Counted from the stretch's first letter, positions 40,765-49,225 are shown. The stretch: 64,000 nucleotides of DNA from Pedococcus dokdonensis (GCF_900104525.1 NZ_LT629711.1:496001-560000); one strand, 5' to 3'. Notes: a model not told the origin generated them from the sequence alone. Program-made: numbers and translations.

Positions 40765-41592
40765 CTATCCATGACCATCCCTGTCCGGGCAGACCAGATC
40801 GAGCAGTGCCTCGGCGTCGTGGGGAGCGTGCCCGCGGGCGTCGTTGTCGAAGTACACGTGGACCTGGAGCCCGTCGTCCGCCCACCGCCGCACCCGACTT
40901 GCCCACCTCCCCAACGCGGCCGTCGAGTAACCGCTCGCGTAGAGCTCGGTGTCGCCGTGCAGACGGACGTAGACCAGGCGCGAGGTGATGACGTCGAAGG
41001 TGGGCCAGGTGCCAGCACTGTCGGAGATGACCATGGCAACGTCGTTGTCCTCCAACAGCTTTCGGGCATCGGGGGCGTGGAAGCTCTCGTGCCGTGGTTC
41101 GAGGGCGTGCTGGATCGGGGTGCTCGCGACCGGGGTGGTCAGCGCTCGTCCCTCGGGGAGCTTGTCGTCGTGCCCGCGGGCGAGCTCCGCCGCCTGCTCC
41201 GAGGTCCTCGGGAGCTGTGCGAAGAAGCTGCTGAGGAGGTCGGCATCAAAGGGCAGGCTGGCCGGCAGCTGCCACAGCACCGGTCCCAGCTTGTCGCCGA
41301 GAGCCAGGACGCCCGAGGCGAAGAAGTTGGCGAGAGGGGTGCTCACGTCGGCCAGCCGGCGCATGTGCGTGATGAAGCGTCCGCCCTTGACGGCGAAGAC
41401 GAAGTCGTCAGGCACCTCCTGCGCCCACGTCGCGTAGCTGCTGGGCCGCTGGAGGGAGTAGAACGAGCCGTTGAGCTCGACCGCGTTCAGCCGGTGCGAC
41501 AGATGGCTGAGCTCGTCACGCTGGCGCAGGCCGCGAGGGTAGAAGTCGCCGCGCCACGACGCGTAGCGCCACCCCGACGTGCCCACCCTCAC
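40765..41592 (-). CDS. DUF72 domain-containing protein
   Basis: The 275-residue protein begins VRVGTSGWRYASWRGDFYP, the DUF72 N-terminal signature, and contains FAVKGGRFITHMRRL and the later YVRLHGDTELYASGY. DUF72 proteins adopt a TIM-barrel fold; the function is unknown. The GTG start overlaps the DUF2795 stop by 4 nt. The longer frame upstream is a shadow of DUF2795. Confidence 0.88.
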   Translation of the reverse strand: MRVGTSGWRYASWRGDFYPRGLRQRDELSHLSHRLNAVELNGSFYSLQRPSSYATWAQEVPDDFVFAVKGGRFITHMRRLADVSTPLANFFASGVLALGDKLGPVLWQLPASLPFDADLLSSFFAQLPRTSEQAAELARGHDDKLPEGRALTTPVASTPIQHALEPRHESFHAPDARKLLEDNDVAMVISDSAGTWPTFDVITSRLVYVRLHGDTELYASGYSTAALGRWASRVRRWADDGLQVHVYFDNDARGHAPHDAEALLDLVCPDRDGHG

Positions 41593-41858
41593 GATGGCTC
41601 GAGAGCTCCCGGCGGCACCGTGGTCGACCGCCCGATCTGCGCGACGAGCTCGTCCAGGGACTGGAACTCGCGGTGCCGGGGCGCGGTGGCCAGGAGCCAC
41701 AACAGGTGGCTGGGAGCGTGTCGCTGGATGAGCGTCGCGGCGAGGTGGTCGTGCGCGGCCGGGAAGGCTGTCGGACCCAGGTAGGTCGCCAGGTCGTCGG
41801 CCCACGCGGGCGGCGACTGGCCGTCGTGGTGAGCGGGGGAGGTGGTCGGTGCGGTCAT
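41589..41858 (-). CDS. DUF2795 domain-containing small protein
   Basis: The 89-residue protein has one helical domain, DDLATYLGPTAFPAAHDHL and then LLWLLATAPRHREFQSLDEL, typical of DUF2795, a small actinobacterial domain often linked to stress genes. The function is unknown. It is translationally coupled to the DUF72 gene. A GTTT-N15-GGGAAA promoter lies 56 nt upstream. Confidence 0.75.
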   Translation of the reverse strand: MTAPTTSPAHHDGQSPPAWADDLATYLGPTAFPAAHDHLAATLIQRHAPSHLLWLLATAPRHREFQSLDELVAQIGRSTTVPPGALEPS

Positions 41859-41914
41859 GGTGGCTCCTCGGGGACGGCGCACCCGGCCTGCACCCTGGTG
41901 CCTCGAACGACTCT

Positions 41915-41939
41915 TTTCCCCGACCACCCGCATTCAAAC
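41915..41939 (-). promoter_or_regulatory. Sigma-B/F-like promoter of the DUF2795-DUF72 operon
   Basis: On the minus strand GTTT (41939-41936), a 15-nt spacer and GGGAAA (41920-41915) precede the ATG by 56 nt. The -10 is weaker than the GGGTAC seen at 48995. Confidence 0.45.
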
Positions 41940-42086
41940 GGTTCTCGGGGTCGAGGACGCGCCACCCGTCCCACGCTGTTGGAGACGAGCGACGCGCCTC
42001 ATGGCAGCCCTACCCATCGGCGTTGGCGGGAAACGGACACGGTCTGTCGCCCCACGTCGCCGGGCCGGCTCGCAGCAGGCCAGGGC

Positions 42087-42928
42087 TCAGGTCCTGACCC
42101 GCCAGCGCCCGGCACCCTCGTCCAGCTCCGCCAGTCCTCGCGCTGCGAACTCCGAGAGCCATCCCTCCATCGGGAACCAGCCCCACCTGTCGTGAAACAG
42201 GTTGGCATTGCGGACGATCGAGTGCAGGTGTGCGATCGGGGGCACCTGGCTGGCGTGGTGTTGGTGGTATGCCGCGGCGCCGCCGACCCAGAGCAGCTCA
42301 CCCGATGCAGCGGCGAGCCGCTGGCCGAAGTCGGTGTCCTCGCCGCCGTAGCCGGTAAAGGCCTCGTCGAACCCGTTCAGGACGGTCCAGTCTCGGGCTG
42401 TCACCGCGAAGGAGAGCGACCAGAAGAGCCGCACGTCGCCCCTCAGGTCGCCGTCGGGGGAGGGACCGGCCGGGCCGGGTGTGGTTGGGCCAGCTCGGCC
42501 ACAGCAGGTGTCCGGTAGTCGGCCGGGTGCGGCACGGGCGGCAGGTAGCGCACCTCGCCGCAAGCCACCACCGGTGCCGAGCCGGCCCGCTCCGCCAGCG
42601 TCCCGGCATACCGCTTCACCAGGGTCGGCGACGGGATGCAGTCCACGTCGAGGAAGACGAGGACGTCGGCGCCGGCCTCGATGGCCGCTCGGGCGCCGGC
42701 ATTGCGCGCAGCGGCGAGCGGGAGCTCGGCGACGTCCGCGTCGAGATCGACGACGAGGGCCGCCGGGTGCTGCTCATGCGCCACCGTGGCGACTTCCGCG
42801 TCGCCCATCGCCACCACCACGCAGGAGTCTGGCGCGCGGGTCTGGGCGGCCAGGCCCCACGCCTGCCCACGCAGGTGCTCGTGCCGGCCGTGGGCGATCG
42901 TCACGACGGCGGTGCGGGGGGCGGTCAT
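42087..42928 (-). pseudogene. GT2-type glycosyltransferase broken by a frameshift
   Basis: The first frame (MTAPRTAVVTIAHGRHEHLR..., 161 residues, ATG at 42928) contains the DxD motif VFLDVDCIPSP and stops at 42443. The second half continues one frame over, with SLSFAVTARDW, GFDEAFTGYGGEDTDFGQRL and HHASQVP, ending at 42087. One extra C in the CCCTCCCCC run near 42457-42465 would restore a single frame of about 280 residues. It could be a real frameshift, a slippage site or a sequencing error. It is the last gene of the glycosyltransferase operon and overlaps the previous one by 4 nt. Confidence 0.8.
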
Positions 42929-43947
42929 GCTGGCAGCGGGCTCGGCAGCCCGACGGTGCGCAGGTGCGCGGCCGCGACGGCCGCTCCGTGGCCGGTCGAC
43001 CACTGAGCCCACCCCGCGCCGCCGCGCGAGATCGCCCGCTCCAAGAGGTCGGGCCACTCGTCCGCCGACGGCCAGGCCGAGAGGCCCACGGCGATCTGCC
43101 GGGACTCCACGGCTCGGGCGGTCGCCACCTGCTCGTCGAACGGACGTGGTTGGGCCACGACGACGGCGGGGCGACGCGCCGCTGCCACCTCGGCCACGGC
43201 GTTCTGGCCCCCGTGCGTCACCACCACGTCGGCGGACGCCAGCGCCTCCCAGATCGATCCGTCCCCAGGGACGCCGGGCACGCGTTCGACCCAGGTCCAC
43301 GTCGGGGTCGCTGCCCTGGCAGCGTCGACATCGGCGGCCGTGGTGGTGCGTCCTCCGGCCCCCCAGAGCACGAGCACCGTGCGGCCGTGGGTGCTCGGCG
43401 GCACGACGGGTGGCGAGGGCGACAGGTGGTCGAACCGTGAGATGCCGCCGACGAACCACGTCTTCGCGGTCCACGCGGACGGCCAGTCGCGGTCGTGGGT
43501 GCCGCGCGGCCACGGTGCCAGCAGTGCCTCGGCCGAGTCGTAGGCGAGCTGGTGGGTGCGGTCGAGCCGGGCACCCGGAAGGGCGACGACGACGGTCGGC
43601 ACCCCGCAGAGGCGAGCCAGCACGGCCACCTCGACCGACACGTCCACGACCAGGGCGCGGGGGTGCTCCTCGACCACCCAGTTGGCGAGCTGAGCCGAGC
43701 GTCGGGCCAGGCCCAGGTGCCCACGGGGCGCCCAGTGCAGCACGCCGTGCGCCGTCGGGTCGCCGTCCGCGGAGAGCGCGGCCGGGTCGGGGTCGTCGTC
43801 CCGGGCGAGCTGGGTCCACCCGCCGGTCCAGGCGGCCGGGGCGGGAGTCGAGCTCAGTCCCCAGACGTCCTCGTTCATCGCGCCCGCGATGGCCTGCAGA
43901 CGGGTGAGGTGGCCGGCACCGTGGTGGTGGGCGTAGTAGCCGATCAC
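42925..43947 (-). CDS. GT28/MurG-like glycosyltransferase
   Basis: The 340-residue protein begins MIGYYAHHHGAGHLTRLQAI, a MurG-like N-terminal loop (GHxxR), and has VVTHGGQNAVAEVAAARRPA plus PRPFDEQVATA near the C-terminus, the GT-B nucleotide-sugar site. It is shorter and more divergent than MurG, so it is probably a surface polysaccharide or glycolipid enzyme. It overlaps both neighbours by 4 nt. Confidence 0.83.
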   Translation of the reverse strand: MIGYYAHHHGAGHLTRLQAIAGAMNEDVWGLSSTPAPAAWTGGWTQLARDDDPDPAALSADGDPTAHGVLHWAPRGHLGLARRSAQLANWVVEEHPRALVVDVSVEVAVLARLCGVPTVVVALPGARLDRTHQLAYDSAEALLAPWPRGTHDRDWPSAWTAKTWFVGGISRFDHLSPSPPVVPPSTHGRTVLVLWGAGGRTTTAADVDAARAATPTWTWVERVPGVPGDGSIWEALASADVVVTHGGQNAVAEVAAARRPAVVVAQPRPFDEQVATARAVESRQIAVGLSAWPSADEWPDLLERAISRGGAGWAQWSTGHGAAVAAAHLRTVGLPSPLPA

Positions 43948-45011
43948 GCGGCGCGCCCCAGGGTGGGTGAGAGACGCGTGTAGTGGTCCAGGTAGGCCTC
44001 GACCATCGTGTCGAGCGAGCAGCTCGTGCGTGCGTGCTCACGACAGCGACGCCGGTCCAGTGCGCAGACCCGCTCCACCTCGCGGGCGGCCGCGTCGACG
44101 TCACCCGGCCGGACCAGCACGCCGCAGTCCGGCGCGACGAACTCCGCCAGGCCACCACGGTCGTAACCGACCACCGGGGTGCCGCAGGACAGGGACTCGG
44201 CCGCCACCAACCCGTAGGGCTCGTCCCACTCCGGGGTGACCACGAGCGCAGCGCTGCGCCCGAGGAGAGTGGTCAGGGCGGGCACGTCGAGGTGGCCCAG
44301 GTAGTCCACGGTGGGGCCGAGCAGCGGTTCGACCTGCGCCCGGAAGTACGCCGGGTCACCGATGGGACCGGCGAGCCGGATCCTGCGCCCGCTGACGAGG
44401 GCGATGCGGATCGCCTCGTGCGGAGCCTTCTCCGGCACGATCCGCCCCACCCACACGAGGTCGTCGCCACCCGGACCCGGCGTCCAGACCGAGGTGTCGA
44501 CGCCGTTGTGCACCACCTCTGCCCGGGTCACGTGCGACCACTGCCGCGCGGTGTGGTGGCTCACCGCGACGAAGCGGCTGCGGGTCTGGTCCATCAGGGA
44601 GATCGCCGGTTCGAGCCATGGTGTGGGAGGGGTGTGCAGGGTGGTCAGCATGGGCGCCCGGCAGGACTGGGCCAGCGCGAGGGGCAGGAAGTGCAGGCTG
44701 TTGTTGTGGATCACGTCGACGTCTGCGCGGTCGCGCAGCTCGAGCATGACCTGCAGGTAGGCGTGGTGCTCGCGCAGCCACGGCTCCGGGGGCATCGAGA
44801 CGTCGGCCCGGGCGAGGGTGCTGAGCTCGAGCGGGCGGACCTCCAGCTCGCGCGCACCCAGGGCAGGGTCGCTGCCCGGACCCGCGAACAGCGTCACGTC
44901 GACCCCTCGCTCGCGCAGGCCACGGACCAGTGCCCAGGTGAGGGACTCGAGACCGCCCGCAAAGGGTTGCCGCAGCGGGTGCCTGGCCGCGGCGAGGATC
45001 ACGACGTGCAT
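43944..45011 (-). CDS. GT4 family glycosyltransferase
   Basis: The 355-residue GT-B protein begins MHVVILAAARHPLRQPFAGG, then VWVGRIVPEKAPHEAI and EWDEPYGLVAAESLSCGTPV, the E-x7-E retaining GT4 motif near 264-272. Donor and acceptor are unknown. It overlaps the previous gene by 13 nt and the next by 4 nt, in one tightly packed operon. Confidence 0.9.
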   Translation of the reverse strand: MHVVILAAARHPLRQPFAGGLESLTWALVRGLRERGVDVTLFAGPGSDPALGARELEVRPLELSTLARADVSMPPEPWLREHHAYLQVMLELRDRADVDVIHNNSLHFLPLALAQSCRAPMLTTLHTPPTPWLEPAISLMDQTRSRFVAVSHHTARQWSHVTRAEVVHNGVDTSVWTPGPGGDDLVWVGRIVPEKAPHEAIRIALVSGRRIRLAGPIGDPAYFRAQVEPLLGPTVDYLGHLDVPALTTLLGRSAALVVTPEWDEPYGLVAAESLSCGTPVVGYDRGGLAEFVAPDCGVLVRPGDVDAAAREVERVCALDRRRCREHARTSCSLDTMVEAYLDHYTRLSPTLGRAA

Positions 45012-46084
45012 GCGAGCCTCCGGTCCAGGGCCGCGGCGTAGACGTGCTCGTGCGCCGCCGCCAGCAGACGTCGTTCGGTATGGCGCGTGCCGAGCGAGGC
45101 GCGCGGCGCCGTCCCGCCCGTGCGCCAGTTGGCGTAGGCGGTGCGGACCGCAGTCACCAGCGACGCCGTGCGCTCGGGTCCGTCCGCGGCGTACGTCAGG
45201 CAGGGACGCTGTTCGGCGTAGAAGCCGCAGTCCGGCGCCGCCGCCCAGGTGCCGAGGTCGTGACACGCCTCGAGCCAGCCCGAGTGGGTGCCGAACTGGT
45301 AGGGGAGCACCGAGACGTCGAGGTCCTGGAGGTACCCCCACAGCTCGTCGTCCGAGAAGTAGTCGTGGACCTGCAGCTCGAGGGCGCCATCGCCCTCCAG
45401 CGAGCGCAGGTGCTGGGCGAACGCGGCGTCGTGCCGCGGATACCCCTCCGTCATCACGTCGGTGTGGGCGTCCACGCGAAGGCGGGCACCCGGCATACCG
45501 GGCAACGCATCGACGATCGCGTCGACCAGGGGGATGGGATCCATGTTGGCGCGCAGGCTCTTGGCGTGCAGCCCGATCATGAACTCGTCGTGGGTCGTGC
45601 GGGGACGACGCACCCACGCGTCGGGCACGACCTGCGGGTGACGCAGCACGGTCGCCTCCCGGCCCCAGCGGGCCCGGATCGTCGCTGCGGCGCCCGGCGT
45701 GAGGGTGATCAGGGCGTCGGCAGCGTCGACGAGCACCGCGAGCTGCGCGTCGTGGAGGTCCGGCGCGTCGTGGTGCGGGTTGCGCAGGTCGTGCACGGTG
45801 AGCACCAGCGGCTTGTCGTGACGGCGGAGCGCGGCGACGAGGTCGCGCAGGTCGTCGACCGAAAGGGCGTCGAACCCGAAGTGCACGTGCAGGACGTCGA
45901 AGTCGGGCGCGTGCTCGTCGACCCACGCAGCGGTGAGCATCCGCGGAGGCCACCAGGGTGAGTCCGCTGAGTCACCGGACGGCGGGTCGGGCAGCCGCAC
46001 CACCGTGCTGGTGTCGGGGGTCGGCGGGGAGAGGTGGCGGACGTAGACGTGACCGGCAGGGACAGAGGCGATGACGAGGCTCAA
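44999..46084 (-). CDS. Glycosyltransferase-like protein, first gene of the GT operon
   Basis: The protein of about 361 residues has a GT-B-like layout: an N-terminal segment with SLVIASVPAGHVYVRHL, FDVLHVHFGFDAL and PLVLTVHDLRNPH, then a C-terminal half with VSVLPYQFGTHSGWLEACHDLG. The usual retaining E-x7-E is not obvious, so the catalytic class is uncertain. I prefer the TTG at 46084, with AAAGG 6 nt upstream, to the GTG at 46114. It heads the operon running to 42087. Confidence 0.78.
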   Translation of the reverse strand: MSLVIASVPAGHVYVRHLSPPTPDTSTVVRLPDPPSGDSADSPWWPPRMLTAAWVDEHAPDFDVLHVHFGFDALSVDDLRDLVAALRRHDKPLVLTVHDLRNPHHDAPDLHDAQLAVLVDAADALITLTPGAAATIRARWGREATVLRHPQVVPDAWVRRPRTTHDEFMIGLHAKSLRANMDPIPLVDAIVDALPGMPGARLRVDAHTDVMTEGYPRHDAAFAQHLRSLEGDGALELQVHDYFSDDELWGYLQDLDVSVLPYQFGTHSGWLEACHDLGTWAAAPDCGFYAEQRPCLTYAADGPERTASLVTAVRTAYANWRTGGTAPRASLGTRHTERRLLAAAHEHVYAAALDRRLACTS

Positions 46085-46229
46085 GGCTGACCTTTGGGAG
46101 CGAGCATCGAGCACACGTGGTGCACCCGACGGGGGCAGCTGGCACGTGTTTTGACCGGCTCTGGACTTCTCTTCCCGTCAAGGTAGCCCCTGCCGGTGAC
46201 ACTGGCACCCCTGGTGGGACGCCTGGGGC

Positions 46230-46937
46230 TCAGCCCAGCGACTCGCGGTGGCTGTCGTTGATCCTGGTGGCCAGCGCGGACAGCTTGGTGTTGGTGCGGC
46301 TCGAGGCGCTCTTGAGGATCTCGAAGGCCTCTTCGTCGCCCACCTTGTGGGCAGCCATCAACAGCCCGACCGCCTTGCCGATCTCACGGTTGCTCTGCAA
46401 CCCGCGCCGCAGGTTGTCGGCCGTGGCCTGGCGCTCGGCGGCGGCGAGGGCCACCGAGGTGAACGCCGCCAGGACGGCGCCGACGTCCATCGACTCCTGG
46501 GTGAGCCCGCCCGGTGTGTCCGAGAAGACGTTGAACGCGGCCCGGTTGTCCAGCCCGTCCATCAGCTGGTAGCCGAGCATGCTGCGCACCGGCGTGTGTC
46601 GGATCGTCAGCTCGGCCAGCTTCGGCCACTGGGTGCCGTCCGTGATGTCGGCATCGTGCTGCACGGAGTCCTGCTCGATGCTGTCGAGGCACGGTCCCTC
46701 CTGGGCCTGCGACTCGAGCCGGTCCATCAGCGCGGCGACCTCGTCGGTGGACGCACGTGTGCGGAGCTGCTCGTGGGAGTCGAGGCTGGAGATGCACGCG
46801 TGGTCGGCGCCGGGGATCAGCTCCACGGCGGTGCGACAGATCTCCGCCAGCACGTCATCCGTGCCGTTCCCGGCATACACGAGCTTGGCCAGGGCGGCGA
46901 ACGCCTCGCTGGCTTCTCGGGGGACTGGGGTCTGCAT
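46230..46937 (-). CDS. GAF and ANTAR domain-containing regulator
   Basis: The 235-residue protein has a GAF domain (about 20-165; HACISSLDSHEQLRTRAS, QEGPCLDSIEQ) and a C-terminal ANTAR domain (about 170-228; NREIGKAVGLLMAAHKVGDE). ANTAR domains bind paired hexaloop RNA hairpins and block termination; GAF may sense a ligand or redox state. The ATG has CATACT ending 6 nt upstream, a leaderless start. Its RNA target is unknown. Confidence 0.9.
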   Translation of the reverse strand: MQTPVPREASEAFAALAKLVYAGNGTDDVLAEICRTAVELIPGADHACISSLDSHEQLRTRASTDEVAALMDRLESQAQEGPCLDSIEQDSVQHDADITDGTQWPKLAELTIRHTPVRSMLGYQLMDGLDNRAAFNVFSDTPGGLTQESMDVGAVLAAFTSVALAAAERQATADNLRRGLQSNREIGKAVGLLMAAHKVGDEEAFEILKSASSRTNTKLSALATRINDSHRESLG

Positions 46938-47032
46938 CCGGCCAGTATGGCCCGGATCCGTGACATTCGTGGCGGACCCTCCCGGCTCGGACCTCTCGGC
47001 CGCCCCGGACCCGGGTCCGTCCTGCTCGGGGC

Positions 47033-47641
47033 TCACGTCCGGTCCGACCCGCTGACCGAGAACTCGATCGGCTTGCACACCCCGCCGTTCGACTTCTCGG
47101 CGGAGCAGGCGGTGAGGCCCACGTGCAGGTCCATCTCGGCGCGCACGACGAACCGGTCGCCGGCGACGGAGGTCGGTGGGTCGATGTGCAGCTCGCCGCC
47201 GGGCTCTGGCCAGACGTTCATGAAGATGTTGAGGGTCGTCCCGATCTGGTCGGCCGTCACCCCGAACGGCTCGAGCCCGGTCGCGAGGTTCTCCAGGCAG
47301 CTCGGGTGGTAGGCACTCTCGAACTCGGGGTAGAGCAGGTCGAAGGTGTCCTGGCTGCACGGTGTCAGGAGGAAGTCGTGGCGACCGCAGCTGTCGTCCA
47401 CGACCGTCAGCATGGGGCGGCTGCGGTTGCTGTAGAGGGTGTGGCCGGTGGTCAGGTAGATGGTGTTCGCGTAGTCGATGGTGCGCCCGCTGGACAGCCT
47501 CTCGTCGTGGTCGTCGGCTGCGAAACAGAACAGGTCGCTCACCTGGCCGCCCTGCGGGTCCACGACGGTGAGCACCTGGTCCTTGCGGAGCAGGAACCCC
47601 GTCCCGGTCTGGGGCGCCAGGGTGGTGGGTTCGGTCGTCAT
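47033..47641 (-). CDS. DUF1989 / urea carboxylase-associated family protein
   Basis: The 202-residue protein contains GGQVSDLFCFAADDHDERLS, TIYLTTGHTLYSNRSRPML and TLNIFMNVWPEPGGELHI, all features of the DUF1989 family linked to urea carboxylase and guanidine degradation. Conserved Cys, His and Asp residues suggest metal binding; no reaction is firmly known. It overlaps the YcgG gene by 4 nt and is third in a hemerythrin-YcgG-DUF1989 operon. Urea carboxylase genes are not in the window. Confidence 0.87.
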   Translation of the reverse strand: MTTEPTTLAPQTGTGFLLRKDQVLTVVDPQGGQVSDLFCFAADDHDERLSSGRTIDYANTIYLTTGHTLYSNRSRPMLTVVDDSCGRHDFLLTPCSQDTFDLLYPEFESAYHPSCLENLATGLEPFGVTADQIGTTLNIFMNVWPEPGGELHIDPPTSVAGDRFVVRAEMDLHVGLTACSAEKSNGGVCKPIEFSVSGSDRT

Positions 47642-48435
47642 GGTGCTTCCTCCTCGGTCTCGGAGTCGCTCTTGGAGTCGCTCTCGGAGTCGGTCTGCGG
47701 CTTGGTCTCCGGGTCGGCCTCGAACGTGACTGGAGCCTCCCAGCCCGAGGGCACCACCCGCCCGCTGTACTGCCGTGCTTCGGAGCCGCGCCCGTGGTCC
47801 TCGACCATGGGGTTCAGCGATCCCTGCAGCTCGGTGTCCCTGCGCCTGATGGTGTCGCGCATGCGGTCGAAGCGGTCCGAGGCGCGGAGCTCCTCGAACT
47901 GCTCGTGCAGGTTGAACACCAGCGTGGGCAGGGGCGTGCGACGGGCGATGCGCGAGGCGTGCGGGTGCAGCCCCACGACGAAGAACGCGGTGCCTCCCAC
48001 GCTGAACGCGAAGTGCGGGCTGCCCGGGTCGTCCGAGACCCGCGGGTCCCACGGCTGGTGGTCCACCTCGTGGAGCTGCTCGAGCTGTCGCCAGAGCAGC
48101 TCCTCGAACTCCGCCTCGTCCGCGACGTCGGCAGCGCGGAACACCGCGACCAGCGAGGCGAACCCGCCGGCCCGGTCGGTGTCTCGACCGAACCGGGTCA
48201 GTGCCTCGACCAGGGTCGTGGTGCTCTCTTCGGTCGCCAGCCGCTCCAGGACGACGACGGTGGCGCGCTCGCGGTTAAAGACCGAACGGGCTCCCAGGCA
48301 GGGGTAGTCGGGGTGCAGCACCATCGCCGCCAGCCCGTCGGCGATCGCGTCGGGCGGGGTGCTCGCGTCGTGGGAGTGGGCGAGGTCAGCCAAGAGCTCG
48401 GGAAGCTCCTGCACCTCGTCGGCAGGTTGGGTCAC
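47638..48435 (-). CDS. YqcI/YcgG family protein (GntA-like N-hydroxylase family)
   Basis: The 265-residue protein contains HPDYPCLGARSVFNRERATV and a later SPHFAFSVGGTAFFVVGLHP, typical of YqcI/YcgG. A characterised relative, GntA, is a heme-dependent N-hydroxylase acting on a guanidine group in guanitoxin synthesis; whether this protein does the same is unknown. The last 25 residues are a Ser/Asp/Glu/Lys tail (TDSESDSKSDSETEE). It lies 3 nt from the hemerythrin gene and overlaps the DUF1989 gene. Confidence 0.85.
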   Translation of the reverse strand: MTQPADEVQELPELLADLAHSHDASTPPDAIADGLAAMVLHPDYPCLGARSVFNRERATVVVLERLATEESTTTLVEALTRFGRDTDRAGGFASLVAVFRAADVADEAEFEELLWRQLEQLHEVDHQPWDPRVSDDPGSPHFAFSVGGTAFFVVGLHPHASRIARRTPLPTLVFNLHEQFEELRASDRFDRMRDTIRRRDTELQGSLNPMVEDHGRGSEARQYSGRVVPSGWEAPVTFEADPETKPQTDSESDSKSDSETEEEAP

Positions 48436-48438
48436 GCC

Positions 48439-48936
48439 TCAGGACACCACCGCGTCGACGGCCTTCTTGAGCGCGCTGGGCTGCGCGGGCGAACGCGGCG
48501 CCTTCTGCTTCGCGGCCAGCAGCTGCTCCCCGAGGTCGCGCAGCTGGGTGCGGCCGAGGCCGTCGCGGACCTTGGGGAACCAGTCCTGCTCCTCCTCGTC
48601 CATGTGGTGCCGAACGTTCTCGATCAGCACCGTCGTCTTGGCCTCGAACCGCTCGTCACCCGGCTTGAGCGCGGCGAGCTCCATGACGAGGACGTCCGCC
48701 ACGTGGTGTTCCTCGTAGGACTCGAGCACGTCGTCCTCGAGGTCGGGCAGCAGCCGCCGGACCTCGGGGTACATCACCTCGTTCTCGATGTAGGTGTGCA
48801 CCGTGAGCAGCTCGATGACCTTCTTCACGATCGTGCCCTTGCGGGCCTTGGTCGTCGTGGACTTCTCGAACTCGCGGAACAGCGCGCGGACCTCTTTGTG
48901 GTCCGCCTTGAGGATGACGATGGCGTCGCTGGACAT
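48439..48936 (-). CDS. Hemerythrin domain-containing protein
   Basis: The 165-residue protein has the hemerythrin/HHE helices: DHKEVRALFREFE with H13, HTYIENEVMYP with H47 and a following Glu, EEHHVADVL with H77-H78, and HHMDEEEQDWFP with H110-H111. Such proteins bind a di-iron centre and handle oxygen, NO or peroxide. The C-terminus has a Lys/Ala/Pro-rich tail. It leads the operon, and a GTTT-N15-GGGTAC promoter lies 58 nt upstream. Confidence 0.93.
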   Translation of the reverse strand: MSSDAIVILKADHKEVRALFREFEKSTTTKARKGTIVKKVIELLTVHTYIENEVMYPEVRRLLPDLEDDVLESYEEHHVADVLVMELAALKPGDERFEAKTTVLIENVRHHMDEEEQDWFPKVRDGLGRTQLRDLGEQLLAAKQKAPRSPAQPSALKKAVDAVVS

Positions 48937-48994
48937 GGTGTGCTCCTGGGAGTGAGGGGGTCCGGGCGGGCGCGTGGCCCGGGGTGCCTCGGCC

Positions 48995-49020
48995 GTACCC
49001 TGCACCGGCGCGCGCAAACC
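48995..49020 (-). promoter_or_regulatory. Sigma-B/F-like promoter of the hemerythrin operon
   Basis: On the minus strand GTTT (49019-49016), exactly 15 nt and GGGTAC (49000-48995) match the general-stress consensus of actinobacteria. Confidence 0.7.
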
Positions 49021-49048
49021 CGCGGACCCCTGCGGTACCGTGTGACCC

Positions 49049-49084
49049 ATGGCACGGTCGCTGCTTCTTACCGAGCCGCGTTGA
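49049..49084 (+). CDS. leuS leader peptide (MARSLLLTEPR)
   Basis: An 11-codon frame, ATG to TGA, carries three consecutive leucine codons (CTG CTT CTT), two of which are rare in this GC-rich genome. A hairpin with terminator character follows at 49117-49140, and the leucyl-tRNA synthetase ATG is 141 nt downstream of the leader stop. This is the layout of ribosome-mediated transcription attenuation: scarce charged tRNA-Leu would stall the ribosome on the Leu codons and favour read-through into leuS. Confidence 0.75.
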   Translation: MARSLLLTEPR

Positions 49085-49116
49085 CGCGACGGACCCCAGG
49101 TCCACGTCACCGCGGC

Positions 49117-49140
49117 CAACCCCTCCTGCGTGAGGGGTTG
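49117..49140 (+). terminator. Attenuator hairpin upstream of leuS
   Basis: CAACCCCTC (49117-49125) pairs with GAGGGGTTG (49132-49140) over the loop CTGCGT. TTCTGTG follows. An earlier GGACC-CCA-GGTCC near 49091-49103 may take part in the alternative fold. Confidence 0.7.
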
Positions 49141-49225
49141 TTCTGTGTCCCGGCCAGTTCCATTCAGGGCCAGGTCGGGCCACGAGGGAGCAAGGGATGG
49201 CACGACCATCGGACACGAGGATGAG

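Noticed and set aside
42443..44158. 571-codon minus-strand ORF as one gene
   Set aside because: Only its last 161 codons (from ATG 42928) resemble a GT2 enzyme; the rest is a shadow of the GT28 gene.
48937..49225. T-box riboswitch upstream of leuS
   Set aside because: No T-box sequence or specifier-loop structure is apparent; a Leu-rich leader peptide and hairpin explain the region better.
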